Origin: a virus
Reading direction: 5' to 3' (one strand)
Length of the DNA stretch: 42,901 nucleotides
Virus record (IMG/VR): IMGVR_UViG_3300024431_000009
Span: 1 to 42,901 of that record
Shown: positions 18,448-25,377 of the stretch, piece after piece
Layout: every line of letters begins with the position of its first letter
How positions within the stretch are numbered: position 1 is the first letter of the stretch
Notes under the pieces: model-generated
What the model saw: the letters and a program-made list of their open reading frames with translations, nothing else
Told to the model about the DNA's origin: nothing
The model's database searches: none
Program-made: the position numbers and the translations under genes

Positions 18448-18969
18448 CTAATCGGAGAAAAGAGCTGCGATCTCAGGAATCATTTCCGTTATGACAAGAG
18501 GCCCTTCAAGTGGAGCATCAGGGGGATGAACCGCTCGGTCAACAATGAAATGGATTCGTGACAGATCACTATTGTTGTAGACAGCATGAGGCTCCCAATG
18601 GCGCACCGTGAATGGTTGCGCCGGTTGGAAATGTCCCTTGCTCTCCTCCCAAAACCATCCACCCGCCTCGACAGGGAAATGCCAGCGTTCCCACCAGGGA
18701 CCAGCATCAATATGAGGCGCTATGAACCCACCAGGAGCAACCTTCGCCCAAAAAGCGACTTCAAAGGGAGGCTCCACACCAATATCAAGAGCAAGCGAGC
18801 TGTCAGCGCGAGCCACGGACCTCAGATGTGACACACCACTCGTCGATGCACTCTTAGAGAGAACAGAAGGTTCGCCCCACTGAACATTAGCCAAAGCTTC
18901 TTGTAATAGGTGAAGCCCCCCGAAGGGGGTCTCACCCGAGCTATTACGGCTGATCGCCCTTGTAGACAT
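18448..18969 (-). CDS. Asp/Asn beta-hydroxylase-like 2-oxoglutarate/Fe(II) oxygenase
   Basis: Up to 173 residues. The core holds APHIDAGPWWERW (His86, Asp88) and PFTVRHWEPHAVYNNSD (His128), followed by SRIHFIVD (Arg138). This H-x-D ... H ... R order is that of aspartyl/asparaginyl beta-hydroxylase-type dioxygenases: iron ligands plus a 2-oxoglutarate-binding arginine. It sits between the major tail protein and the tail chaperone, an odd place for an enzyme, and could hydroxylate a virion protein (speculative). The start is doubtful. ATG 18969 lies inside the major tail gene without a ribosome site, and the first 25 codons would run through the UUCG hairpin at 18916-18929. TTG 18894 is an alternative. 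Confidence 0.65.
   Translation of the reverse strand: MSTRAISRNSSGETPFGGLHLLQEALANVQWGEPSVLSKSASTSGVSHLRSVARADSSLALDIGVEPPFEVAFWAKVAPGGFIAPHIDAGPWWERWHFPVEAGGWFWEESKGHFQPAQPFTVRHWEPHAVYNNSDLSRIHFIVDRAVHPPDAPLEGPLVITEMIPEIAALFSD
18916..18929 (-). other. UUCG-capped GC hairpin after the major tail gene
   Basis: The minus-strand RNA reads CCCCC-UUCG-GGGGG, a five-pair all-GC stem with the very stable C(UUCG)G loop, 15 bases after the major tail stop at 18944. No U-tract follows. It is more likely an attenuator, RNA-stability element or processing end for the abundant tail-tube mRNA than a full terminator. Confidence 0.55.
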
Positions 18970-20146
18970 TCAGGACGCTATCGGCAGATGTGAAGGTGAA
19001 GTCGGCTTCCTGCTTCTGTCCAACATTCCCCGCTAGAGCAGGCATCTCCCACTTGACGTTATCCAACTGGAGGGTCTTTGTGGTCGCACCAGCAGCATCC
19101 TTGATGACGCATCTGAACTCTACCTCCGCCGGATCTTGCGTGGCGTTGATGATGTCCGTAGAAGTCAAGTCGGCAATCTGCTGAATCTGCGAGAACAAAG
19201 CGGCCACATCTGTTGGCTTCATCGTCACAGACCCCGTTACGTCAGGCGTATCGAAGTCTTGAGCCACAACAAACGGGTTGTCGAACTCCTCATCTCTTTC
19301 CAAAGTCACTGCCCAATCAATATTCACAGACTGAACCCCGAACCAATCGGTATACATGGCAGCACCATCACCCAACTGGATCTGAATGTCTCGACCACGA
19401 ACTCCCGCAGGGTCCGCGGTGTTGTGAACCGCCTGGAGGAACGTTGCTGGCGTAGACGAACCGTAGACAATCACAACGTTGTCTGTACCCGATGGAGGCG
19501 CAGTAACGAACGTCACTGAAGTCGCATCATCGGTGTAATCGTTGACAATCCGCTGCTTCGCTCCGTCCACATAAACAGCAAGTGCAAAGTAGGTCTGCGC
19601 ACCGATGACCGTCTGAAGCATCGAGTTCGCGGTGGAGAACGCCACGATAATGCCATCACCAGAGAACGGCTCTCGGTATGGCGATCCCGGAACGTAGTAA
19701 ACAGAGTCTCCTCTGAACCCGTACGTCGTAGACATCGCGTCCGTCAACGACATGCTGTAAGAGACCGACTCAAGCGACAAGTTCGGGATGACAACAGAAC
19801 CGTCGTCAACGGTGAACAAGTTCTTTGACTTGTATGGAGAAAGAATGTCCAACGGGACAGCATCAGTTAGAAGGAACTTCGCTCCCGCAGATTCCGTGTT
19901 GTCACCACCGGTGATAACCGACTCCATCTCCGTTGTTACATCGAAGGACTCAACCTCAAAGGTCAAGTCTGGAATGTCACGAACCGTTCCCACCGTCTCG
20001 ACATTGCCCAGCTCTTCGATTTTGTCTTCATTGACGTTGATCCCTGTAACGCCACCAGTCTGGATACGGTCAACAACAAACTGACCGACATCAGTTCCCT
20101 GAACAGCGCCAGCAATATGAAGAATCTGACCACCTTTGATTGCCAC
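18944..20146 (-). CDS. major tail (tube) protein
   Basis: A 400-residue protein just upstream of the chaperone, starting at GTG 20146 with AAGGAG eight bases before it. The beta-rich body has a segment ELGNVETVGTVRDIPDLTFE, then SVTMKPTDVAALFSQIQQIA and a C-terminal strand pair LQLDNVKWEMPALAGNVG / QKQEADFTFTSADSVLNVYK, typical of tail tube subunits whose last strands bind the new ligand of the ring. At 400 residues it is longer than the usual 200-300, and the middle (about 150-240, PYREPFSGDGIIVAFSTANS onwards) looks like an inserted beta domain, possibly exposed on the tube. Highly expressed by inference: its own palindrome, a strong ribosome site and a hairpin after its stop. Confidence 0.75.
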   Translation of the reverse strand: MAIKGGQILHIAGAVQGTDVGQFVVDRIQTGGVTGINVNEDKIEELGNVETVGTVRDIPDLTFEVESFDVTTEMESVITGGDNTESAGAKFLLTDAVPLDILSPYKSKNLFTVDDGSVVIPNLSLESVSYSMSLTDAMSTTYGFRGDSVYYVPGSPYREPFSGDGIIVAFSTANSMLQTVIGAQTYFALAVYVDGAKQRIVNDYTDDATSVTFVTAPPSGTDNVVIVYGSSTPATFLQAVHNTADPAGVRGRDIQIQLGDGAAMYTDWFGVQSVNIDWAVTLERDEEFDNPFVVAQDFDTPDVTGSVTMKPTDVAALFSQIQQIADLTSTDIINATQDPAEVEFRCVIKDAAGATTKTLQLDNVKWEMPALAGNVGQKQEADFTFTSADSVLNVYKGDQP

Positions 20147-20167
20147 GTTTTACGCTCCTTTTGAACC

Positions 20168-20177
20168 TTCGTGTGAA
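20168..20177. promoter_or_regulatory. start-associated palindrome TTCRNNYGAA (copy 3)
   Basis: TTCGTGTGAA, 21 bases upstream of the major tail protein start (20146), in a 63-base gap. On the minus strand it reads TTCACACGAAGG. Confidence 0.65.
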
Positions 20178-20209
20178 GAATACCAGTCAAACGCGGGGAT
20201 CGGGGGCAC

Positions 20210-20842
20210 TTAACCACCAGCCTCCTCCACGGCTTTATCCAAAAGCTTCTGATAAGCAGGCTCCACAAAGGAAACACGGATGGTCTCCACTGCTTCCTTG
20301 ATATAGAACCGTGCCTCAATGGTTTTCGACTTGAACTCCACCTTCTGACCTACCCCTGGTCGTATCTGATCGTCCCTACCGCTCTGAGCCTTGATAAAAG
20401 GCTTGTCGGCACCTGGAACAAAGAAGGCTGCTCGCCCTCCAAAAGGCCACGGACGACCACCTAGGGCTGCTGGATATTCAGCTCCTTCTTCCAAAAATCG
20501 CCAGACTCCCTTGGTCGCCTTGTCTGCTCTACCTACGTCTGGATAACCAAACCCCTGAATAGTTGGGCTTTTCGGCAGTAGACGCCCTTCGAACGTCAAT
20601 CCCTTACCGAAAGTAAACTTGCCTGACACCCGATTCCGTCCATATTCTGCACGCCCCAACGAAGCAGAATGGGCCGGTCGCTCAATCTTCGCAACGAAAT
20701 TCTTCTTAGCCAGCACACCAATCTTGACAATGGCCTGCCTGTGGACACCAGGCATCTTCCGCGCCACGCCTTCAGCGACCAACTGATACAAGGTAGGTAT
20801 TTTGGTCAGAGAACTATCCTGTTTAAACGCGATATCAACCAC
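20210..20842 (-). CDS. HK97 gp10-like neck / tail-completion protein (probable)
   Basis: A 210-residue basic protein two genes before the tail tube. Helix ARKMPGVHRQAIVKIGVLAK near the N-terminus, a glycine- and aromatic-rich middle (WRFLEEGAEYPAALGGRPWP, AAFFVPGADKPF), and a C-terminal amphipathic helix ARFYIKEAVETIRVSFVEPA match the layout of gp10-like minor tail or head-tail proteins, where the final helix oligomerises. It overlaps the next upstream gene by eight bases. The family call is tentative. Confidence 0.5.
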   Translation of the reverse strand: MVDIAFKQDSSLTKIPTLYQLVAEGVARKMPGVHRQAIVKIGVLAKKNFVAKIERPAHSASLGRAEYGRNRVSGKFTFGKGLTFEGRLLPKSPTIQGFGYPDVGRADKATKGVWRFLEEGAEYPAALGGRPWPFGGRAAFFVPGADKPFIKAQSGRDDQIRPGVGQKVEFKSKTIEARFYIKEAVETIRVSFVEPAYQKLLDKAVEEAGG

Positions 20843-21101
20843 GAGCTTTTATCGCCTCATGGATCTGGTCTATTTTCTCCAACCAGATTTCGTTCATGTA
20901 CGCCGTATCAGATTTGACGATATCTATAGCCAGGTCCTTGAAACCGTTGATGTTGTCGAGAATCATTTTGCGGGTATTTCTCTGCACATCGTCATCAAGG
21001 AACTCATACACATTGTCTTCTAGCCACCCTAAAACCATTGCCGTAGTCCGATTCCCTCGGGCAGCAATCAAATTGGCTGCCATCGTGTTGTGGTTAGACA
21101 T
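20835..21101 (-). CDS. small helical connector-region protein
   Basis: Start chosen at ATG 21101, which has GAGGA 11 bases upstream and overlaps the previous stop by eight bases; the longer TTG form (21122) would begin inside the previous gene. It gives 88 residues, almost all helical (WLEDNVYEFLDDDVQRNTRK, KDLAIDIVKSDTAYMNEIWL). No known motif. Position between two tail-completion candidates suggests a head-tail junction or tail assembly factor. Confidence 0.5.
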   Translation of the reverse strand: MSNHNTMAANLIAARGNRTTAMVLGWLEDNVYEFLDDDVQRNTRKMILDNINGFKDLAIDIVKSDTAYMNEIWLEKIDQIHEAIKARG

Positions 21102-21585
21102 TGGTTCTAAAGTCCTCAGCAATCAGCCCCACAGTGAACCAGTGTCGTTGCCAGGAATTGACCGCTCTAGTTGGCTTCCGTCTCTGTATTTCAATCAAGG
21201 ACACCGTAAAATCCACGGGATCTCCACCCTGGGAGTAATCGAACACATCAAGGCTCGCTGCATTCTTTCTCACAAAGGAATACACATCACCTGACAAGTG
21301 CCACCCAACCGCATCATCCTCCATGAACATATCCACGAAGAAAGCTGTCTGATGAACTTCTGACAAAGACCCCATCTCCAGATCTTCTCCAGTGGCATCT
21401 TCCACAGAAAAGGCAATGGTATTGATTTCAACCTCATCCGTATCGTTTGGAAACCCAGTGATCACGATGATGGGCGCGTGGTCTCGACCAGCATCAAACC
21501 ACCCGCGAGTGGTCAGATCAGTTTCGATGTGCCTACCAAGAGACTCATGAATCATCCGGTCACGTAGTCCACCCTCAAGTACCAC
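21094..21585 (-). CDS. putative tail terminator / tail completion protein
   Basis: A 163-residue protein, GTG start at 21585 directly after the TAG of the previous gene, with GGGGAGGG seven bases before it. It opens with a helix RMIHESLGRHIETDLTTRGW followed by strands APIIVITGFP, NTIAFSVED, HQTAFFVDMFMEDD and ends HWFTVGLIAEDFR. Small alpha-beta proteins of this size upstream of the tube gene are often tail terminators (gpU-like), in which an N-terminal helix packs on a mixed sheet. The assignment follows from synteny and shape only. Confidence 0.5.
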   Translation of the reverse strand: MVLEGGLRDRMIHESLGRHIETDLTTRGWFDAGRDHAPIIVITGFPNDTDEVEINTIAFSVEDATGEDLEMGSLSEVHQTAFFVDMFMEDDAVGWHLSGDVYSFVRKNAASLDVFDYSQGGDPVDFTVSLIEIQRRKPTRAVNSWQRHWFTVGLIAEDFRTNV

Positions 21586-22068
21586 CTAGTCACCCTCCCC
21601 GCCCGTAGCCACGAAATGAGCCTGAAAAATCCCCAACGATCCAAGGTTCACCTGAGGTTTGAAGTATCGGAAATACCATTTCTGATCTGAAGGGCCAATG
21701 GTCGCAAAAGATGAGTCTTTAACACGCAGAAACTCGTCATCCGTAAACGTGAAGACAACCGTTGTCGGATTGAACTCACCAACCTCGGTATAGGAAGACC
21801 CCTGACGACCCAAGGGAGCAAAGAACTCGTAAGCACAAATCGGAGAAACAGCAGCAACTAGCGTCTCAGTCAATGGAGCTGCCGTCCAGTCCCAAGGGTT
21901 GTTGTCTCGATCAAAATCAGACCACGTAACCACGCGTTCAAAAAAGAAGGTGGGTTGATCCGCCTCAACATCAGGCAACCCCATGATCATCGTTCGTTTG
22001 AACGTTTCCCGAAGAGAGCCTGCATCTATCTTTGCGATGGCTTGGAGGCCATCCTTGAACTCAGCCAT
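21586..22068 (-). CDS. head-tail connector-region protein, unknown
   Basis: A 160-residue, mostly beta protein with many aromatic residues (PTFFFERVVTWSDFDRDNNP, KWYFRYFKPQVNLG). Its stop directly abuts the GTG of the next gene. It lies third after the major capsid gene, where head completion or adaptor proteins are normally encoded. I do not recognise a family and see no enzymatic motif. Confidence 0.5.
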   Translation of the reverse strand: MAEFKDGLQAIAKIDAGSLRETFKRTMIMGLPDVEADQPTFFFERVVTWSDFDRDNNPWDWTAAPLTETLVAAVSPICAYEFFAPLGRQGSSYTEVGEFNPTTVVFTFTDDEFLRVKDSSFATIGPSDQKWYFRYFKPQVNLGSLGIFQAHFVATGGEGD

Positions 22069-22077
22069 TGTTCCCCT

Positions 22078-22617
22078 CTATTCGGCTGGAGGCGCTGTCT
22101 CTACAACCTCACTCGCTCCGACAACCCGCCGACGCACAACAGGCTGCTTCAACGCTCGATCCCCTGTATTTTCCGCTGCGTAAAACGCCGCTTCCACCTT
22201 CTCAATCGCTCCAGCAGGAGCCTCATGAGCAATCAAAAACTCTTTGAACCGGTCCAAAGTGGTGATAGAGGGACCAATGTCCACCAAAATGCCTTCCAGG
22301 TCGTCAGGTTCAGCCAACACCTGAACGGCTAGATCCGAAAGTTCGCTCTGCGTCAAAGAACTCGGGGATCGAATCTCTTCCTCAATGGTGTCATTGGCAC
22401 CACGCACCATAATGAAAGTACCGTTGCGAAACAGGTCAAGCTCATTACTCGCAGCCTTCTCCTGGTTCACCTGCCGCTCAAAAGGAGTCAAAGTGAATGT
22501 TCTCCCACCCTGCACACGCCCATCGGTCTCTGCACCTTGCATATTGAATCGCGTGAACCAGCGCATACCTTTGGTCACGTTTTTCCACACTTCTATGTTT
22601 TGAGGAGCTTGATCCAC
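22078..22617 (-). CDS. connector-region protein, unknown, with helical tail
   Basis: A 179-residue protein, first gene after the capsid terminators. The start is GTG 22617; an out-of-frame ATG lies two bases upstream, and AGGCAGG precedes it. The N-terminal half is beta (WFTRFNMQGAETDGRV, GGRTFTLTPFERQVN, DLFRNGTFIMVRG), the second half helical (SLTQSELSDLAVQVLAEPDD, RFKEFLIAHEAPAGAIEKVE), and the end is basic and then acidic. This would suit a minor capsid or adaptor protein. The palindrome at 22632-22641 lies 14 bases upstream, so it may begin its own unit. Confidence 0.5.
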   Translation of the reverse strand: MDQAPQNIEVWKNVTKGMRWFTRFNMQGAETDGRVQGGRTFTLTPFERQVNQEKAASNELDLFRNGTFIMVRGANDTIEEEIRSPSSLTQSELSDLAVQVLAEPDDLEGILVDIGPSITTLDRFKEFLIAHEAPAGAIEKVEAAFYAAENTGDRALKQPVVRRRVVGASEVVETAPPAE

Positions 22618-22631
22618 ATTCCTGCCTTTCG

Positions 22632-22641
22632 TTCACACGAA
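22632..22641. promoter_or_regulatory. start-associated palindrome TTCRNNYGAA (copy 4)
   Basis: TTCACACGAA, 14 bases upstream of the GTG start at 22617. On the minus strand it reads TTCGTGTGAACG and is followed by the ribosome-site-like AAAGGCAGG. Confidence 0.65.
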
Positions 22642-22686
22642 GCTTACACAGGCCAAGACAGAATTGAGAAACATTCTCATAATCGC

Positions 22687-22715
22687 TTGACACCACGGTT
22701 CCTGCTCAGTAGGTT
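22687..22715 (+). promoter_or_regulatory. candidate rightward sigma-70-type promoter
   Basis: TTGACA (22687-22692), a 17-base spacer, then TAGGTT (22710-22715), a -10 that keeps the key T-A-xxx-T positions. It would start a transcript near 22722 running rightwards, against the capsid operon and into the structured stretch. No rightward gene with a ribosome site follows, so any product is probably a noncoding or antisense RNA. Confidence 0.35.
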
Positions 22716-22725
22716 TCAAACAACT

Positions 22726-22890
22726 TGCTGGTTAGCTGCCAGCATCGGACTGGCCGAAATGTCTTACAGTCAAGGCTGGGGACAAGGCACAGCAACCACA
22801 CCGGAAGGTAGAGGGCTACCAAGCCCACCGAAAGGCGCTTTGAAGGGCAACTGCTGAGAAGAGCGAGACCTACTTGCGGGAGTTTGTCCC
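22726..22890 (+). ncRNA. candidate structured noncoding RNA
   Basis: In a 529-base stretch without a believable gene (22618-23146), several inverted repeats nest. There is a hairpin TGCTGG/CCAGCA (22726-22731 with 22739-22744). A long-range stem GGGACAA/TTGTCCC (22779-22785 with 22884-22890) encloses CAGCA/TGCTG (22790-22794 with 22852-22856), the hairpin GGTAG-AGGG-CTACC (22807-22820) and GCCC/GGGC (22823-22826 with 22845-22848). The pairs are nested, so they could form one multibranched domain of about 112 bases. The strand is uncertain: the promoter candidate favours +, readthrough from the capsid operon would give -. It is not a tRNA: too long and no T-loop. Confidence 0.35.
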
Positions 22891-23009
22891 AAGGGTGTGT
22901 GGATGGTTGACAAACTAGCTGTTGGTACTGCGGAAAATTTGAAACGACATGAAATTGTTTTTTCGACTCTTGACCCGTAGTTAGAGGTTGAAGAATCCTC
23001 TGTCCACAT

Positions 23010-23079
23010 GAGGGGGTTGCAGAAATGCGACCCCCTCTTCAATTTCCCCTCAAAAGGGGTTGCATATATGCGACCCCTT
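23010..23079. repeat. tandem hairpin repeat, two units
   Basis: Two near-identical hairpins in tandem. Unit 1, 23010-23037, has a 12-pair stem closed by a GAAA loop. Unit 2, 23054-23079, has a stem of about 11 pairs with a TATA loop. Each is followed on the + strand by TTCAATTTCCCC. Both contain GGGGTTGCA / TGCGACCCC arms. In the leftward direction unit 2 is followed by TTTTG and may act as a backup terminator for the capsid operon. Confidence 0.65.
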
Positions 23080-23092
23080 CTTCAATTTCCCC

Positions 23093-23127
23093 AAAAGAGA
23101 AACCCCCCGTTAACCGAGGGGTCTCTC
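23093..23127 (-). terminator. rho-independent terminator after the major capsid gene
   Basis: 20 bases after the capsid stop, the minus strand forms GAGA.ACCCC..CG / CG..GGGGT.TCTC around a TTAAC loop (23097-23127), followed by TTTT (23096-23093). It is strong enough to end or sharply reduce leftward transcription of the head operon before the connector genes. Confidence 0.7.
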
Positions 23128-23146
23128 GTTCAGTGTCCGTTCAGGA

Positions 23147-24085
23147 CTATGGAGTGATAGCGGTGTCAACTACTCGCCGGATTCTCTCAGGACGGTGGAC
23201 GACTCCACCAAAGTCCTGGCGTCCGATGTAGTGCCAGTACCAGTTATCTTGCTCGACATACTCCTTGGACTTCAGACCTCCGTACATGGCAAAGAGTCCC
23301 GCATCCTTGGCGATAACGAACAACTCGTTCGCCGGAATGTAGGAGACGCCATTCTCGTCTCTGAAGTTTTTTGCCGAAACGATGGATGCACCGTGGTACA
23401 CACCAAGTCGACCTCGGGCACGAATCTCTTCCAGAGCTTCATCTGCGAAGCCTGGGAAGTCCGTGATTTGGTCAACCATTGGGGAACGCCCCATGATCGT
23501 TACGTCATCGGAGTTTGTCTCGTCCCGAATCTCACGGATGGCCTGGTTCAAAGCCGACTGGCTCAGACCTGCTCCCGTGATATAGAACGGTGAGGACGGG
23601 TCAATCGCCGCTTCTACCAACGCACGGATCTGCTGGTTGACACCAGCATCCAGACGCTTGACAGCGAGATTTCGAAGTGAAGCAGCGCTCTTCGCGAAGT
23701 TCGACTCCATCTTGTCCTCAAACTCGTAGACATGAAAGGCCAGAGTGTCTCTGGGCAGCTCCAAAACCTCACTGACTAGAGAGCTAGCCTCGATGTGTCC
23801 ACCCTTAGCGACGAAGAAGACCTCAAGTCCGGTCTCTTCCTCCAGGATGGCACGGTCATCAAAGCCCATGCGATCAACGTCAATGATCTGGTCGTAGAAC
23901 GTCTCAAACTGGAAACCTTCAAGGATGGATTGCGTCATCACAGCAGCCATCTCACGTCTCCACTCTGGGTCATGCCAGTTTTCTTTCGCTTCAGCGTTGA
24001 CCAACTTGATCAACTCAGCGATCTTGGCTCGGTCCTCGGTTGAGCGACCGTAGTTGTCAACAAGACTCTTTAGATCAGCAGACAT
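23147..24085 (-). CDS. major capsid protein (HK97 fold)
   Basis: A 312-residue protein after protease, scaffold and decoration-like genes, the standard order. The N-terminal 60 residues are helical and charged (delta-domain or N-arm), followed by the beta-rich TGLEVFFVAKGGHIEASSLV (E-loop region), a long spine-like helix FAKSAASLRNLAVKRLDAGV, and a P-/A-domain ending IPANELFVIAKDAGLFAMYG ... VVDTAITP. Its expression is insulated by three hairpins after the stop. The ribosome site is the G-run GGGGGGGTGA upstream of ATG. No cleavage site is obvious. Confidence comes from order, size and overall pattern. Confidence 0.85.
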   Translation of the reverse strand: MSADLKSLVDNYGRSTEDRAKIAELIKLVNAEAKENWHDPEWRREMAAVMTQSILEGFQFETFYDQIIDVDRMGFDDRAILEEETGLEVFFVAKGGHIEASSLVSEVLELPRDTLAFHVYEFEDKMESNFAKSAASLRNLAVKRLDAGVNQQIRALVEAAIDPSSPFYITGAGLSQSALNQAIREIRDETNSDDVTIMGRSPMVDQITDFPGFADEALEEIRARGRLGVYHGASIVSAKNFRDENGVSYIPANELFVIAKDAGLFAMYGGLKSKEYVEQDNWYWHYIGRQDFGGVVHRPERIRRVVDTAITP

Positions 24086-24101
24086 TTAGATTCACCCCCC
24101 C

Positions 24102-24683
24102 TTATACCAAGAGCGTGCATTCAACACGCGTATCGGATTGATCTATCGAAGTCACGACCATGAACGCTTCGGCAGCGGTTGTAGTGACAGCCCAAAATGT
24201 GGACGAGTCGTTCCAACCGAGGTTATCCCCCACGGTCAGACCGGCAATGTCATCAACCATTACCACTGCTGCACGGACAGCCGGGAAATTCAATCCTGGC
24301 TCAGTCGTGTCTAGGGCTGTATTTCTCAGCCAAATTTTCACACCCTTGCCTGACAATACCTGGACCAATCGAGCGGCTGGTGCCGTGTCAAGGTCTTGAG
24401 GTAATAGTCCGGCTGCTCCACCGAATGCAGGATCATTGAAGGTCTGAGAATCATGCTCATACCAAAGAATCCCAACATTGGAGTTCAGAACGCTGCCTGA
24501 ACCACCAATAGCCGCACCTGAGCTGCCATCGGCTTCACGAATCTCTGCTGGTGTCCCGGGATTCTGTTCTACCATTATCCCAAGACGCAGGCTCGATCCC
24601 ACTGCTGAGCGAAGTCGGCCCTCGCGCACAAGGTTCGTGAAACGTCGCATCCCGAAGTTTCGGGTGCCTGTACTTGAACCCAT
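24102..24683 (-). CDS. head decoration-like protein
   Basis: A 193-residue protein between scaffold and major capsid gene. It has a basic, Arg-rich N-terminus (FGMRRFTNLVREGRLRS), then Gly/Ser-rich and beta segments (NVGILWYEHDSQTF, VVMVDDIAGLTVGDNLGWND, VTTTAAEAFMVVTSIDQSD). The C-terminal AGLTVGDNLGW...VTSID pattern recalls trimeric capsid-stabilising proteins of the gpD type, which occupy this position in many genomes. The Shine-Dalgarno AAGGAGGTGA is perfect and lies in the loop of a small hairpin (24687-24702), suggesting high and possibly regulated translation. Confidence 0.5.
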   Translation of the reverse strand: MGSSTGTRNFGMRRFTNLVREGRLRSAVGSSLRLGIMVEQNPGTPAEIREADGSSGAAIGGSGSVLNSNVGILWYEHDSQTFNDPAFGGAAGLLPQDLDTAPAARLVQVLSGKGVKIWLRNTALDTTEPGLNFPAVRAAVVMVDDIAGLTVGDNLGWNDSSTFWAVTTTAAEAFMVVTSIDQSDTRVECTLLV

Positions 24684-24686
24684 TCA

Positions 24687-24702
24687 GTTCACCTCCTTGA
24701 AC
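24687..24702 (-). promoter_or_regulatory. hairpin presenting a Shine-Dalgarno sequence
   Basis: The minus-strand RNA reads GUUCA-AGGAGG-UGAAC: a five-pair stem with the whole AGGAGG in the six-base loop, ending six bases before ATG 24683. The stem sequence also looks like a TTC...GAA palindrome with a wider spacer. Presenting the site in a loop keeps it accessible. Confidence 0.5.
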
Positions 24703-25328
24703 TAAACAGCGGCTAGACCTGTGTGGAAGAACTCCTTGAGCGCCTCCGGTCCAGTGTCATCGCCTGCGGTTTGACGAATCCCGTCGAACTTCGACTTGGG
24801 TTTGCCCTCGTCCTTGTTGCCAGACTTCGCAGTAGCCGCTTCCGCAGCCGCCTTGTAGTCCTCCACAAGAGCTTCGAACTCCTCATCGTCCTTCTTTGCC
24901 CAGGATTCTTTTCTTGCCTCGATCTGCTCGTCGCTGAAGTTGACCGCCTTCTTCACAAGCTCTGCTCGTACGTCAGCAAGTGTGTCAAGGCGTTCGGCCT
25001 CATCACGATCGGAAATCGAAGTCTCAAGACCCGCGACTTTCGTCTCGGCTGCTTCAGCCTTTCCTTCCGCTTGCTTGAGCTGCTCATTTAGACGGAGAAC
25101 TTCTGCATCAGCTTCAGCCGTAGCCTCACCCTTTGCGTTCTCGACAGCAGCACTAAGAAGCTGCTCATGCTGCTCCGTAGTGAAAATTGCTTCGTCTGTC
25201 ACATTCTCCTCCTGTGAGGCTGTTTCCTTTACTTTGGAACAGATCGGGCACTTGTCCTGATCGTGGTCTGCTCCCTCCGGCTTGCCTTCAAGCAGAAGAT
25301 CATGAAGCTCCTTATACGACTTGGACAT
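24702..25328 (-). CDS. scaffolding protein
   Basis: A 208-residue, highly acidic, Ala/Glu/Lys-rich coiled-coil protein between protease and capsid genes, the classical size and place of a scaffold. The main coiled coil runs about residues 65-165 (LNEQLKQAEGKAEAAETKVA, KETASQEENVTDEA upstream). The C-terminus is basic, then GPEALKEFFHTGLAAV, likely the capsid-binding helix. An odd feature is an N-terminal HDQDKCPICSK segment (Cys27, Cys30), half a zinc knuckle, unusual for a scaffold. The palindrome at 25344-25353 is 15 bases upstream; its GAAGG end may also serve as ribosome site. Confidence 0.75.
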   Translation of the reverse strand: MSKSYKELHDLLLEGKPEGADHDQDKCPICSKVKETASQEENVTDEAIFTTEQHEQLLSAAVENAKGEATAEADAEVLRLNEQLKQAEGKAEAAETKVAGLETSISDRDEAERLDTLADVRAELVKKAVNFSDEQIEARKESWAKKDDEEFEALVEDYKAAAEAATAKSGNKDEGKPKSKFDGIRQTAGDDTGPEALKEFFHTGLAAV

Positions 25329-25343
25329 GACTCAATCTCATCC

Positions 25344-25353
25344 TTCGTGTGAA
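25344..25353. promoter_or_regulatory. start-associated palindrome TTCRNNYGAA (copy 5)
   Basis: TTCGTGTGAA, 15 bases upstream of the scaffold start (25328), in a 49-base gap. The same decamer as copy 3 before the major tail gene; both precede abundantly needed products. Confidence 0.65.
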
Positions 25354-25377
25354 CTATAACTGGAAAGTGAAAAATAA

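Noticed and set aside
22779-22890. tRNA reading of the stem GGGACAA/TTGTCCC
   Set aside because: The seven-pair stem is tRNA-like, but 112 bases is too long and no TTCRA T-loop or anticodon arm is found on either strand.
22907-22912. Second TTGACA on the + strand in the capsid gap
   Set aside because: No -10-like hexamer at 16-19 bases, so not called a promoter.
22770-23042. Leftward 90-codon frame in the gap after the capsid gene
   Set aside because: Begins inside a terminator hairpin, has no ribosome site and no plausible composition.
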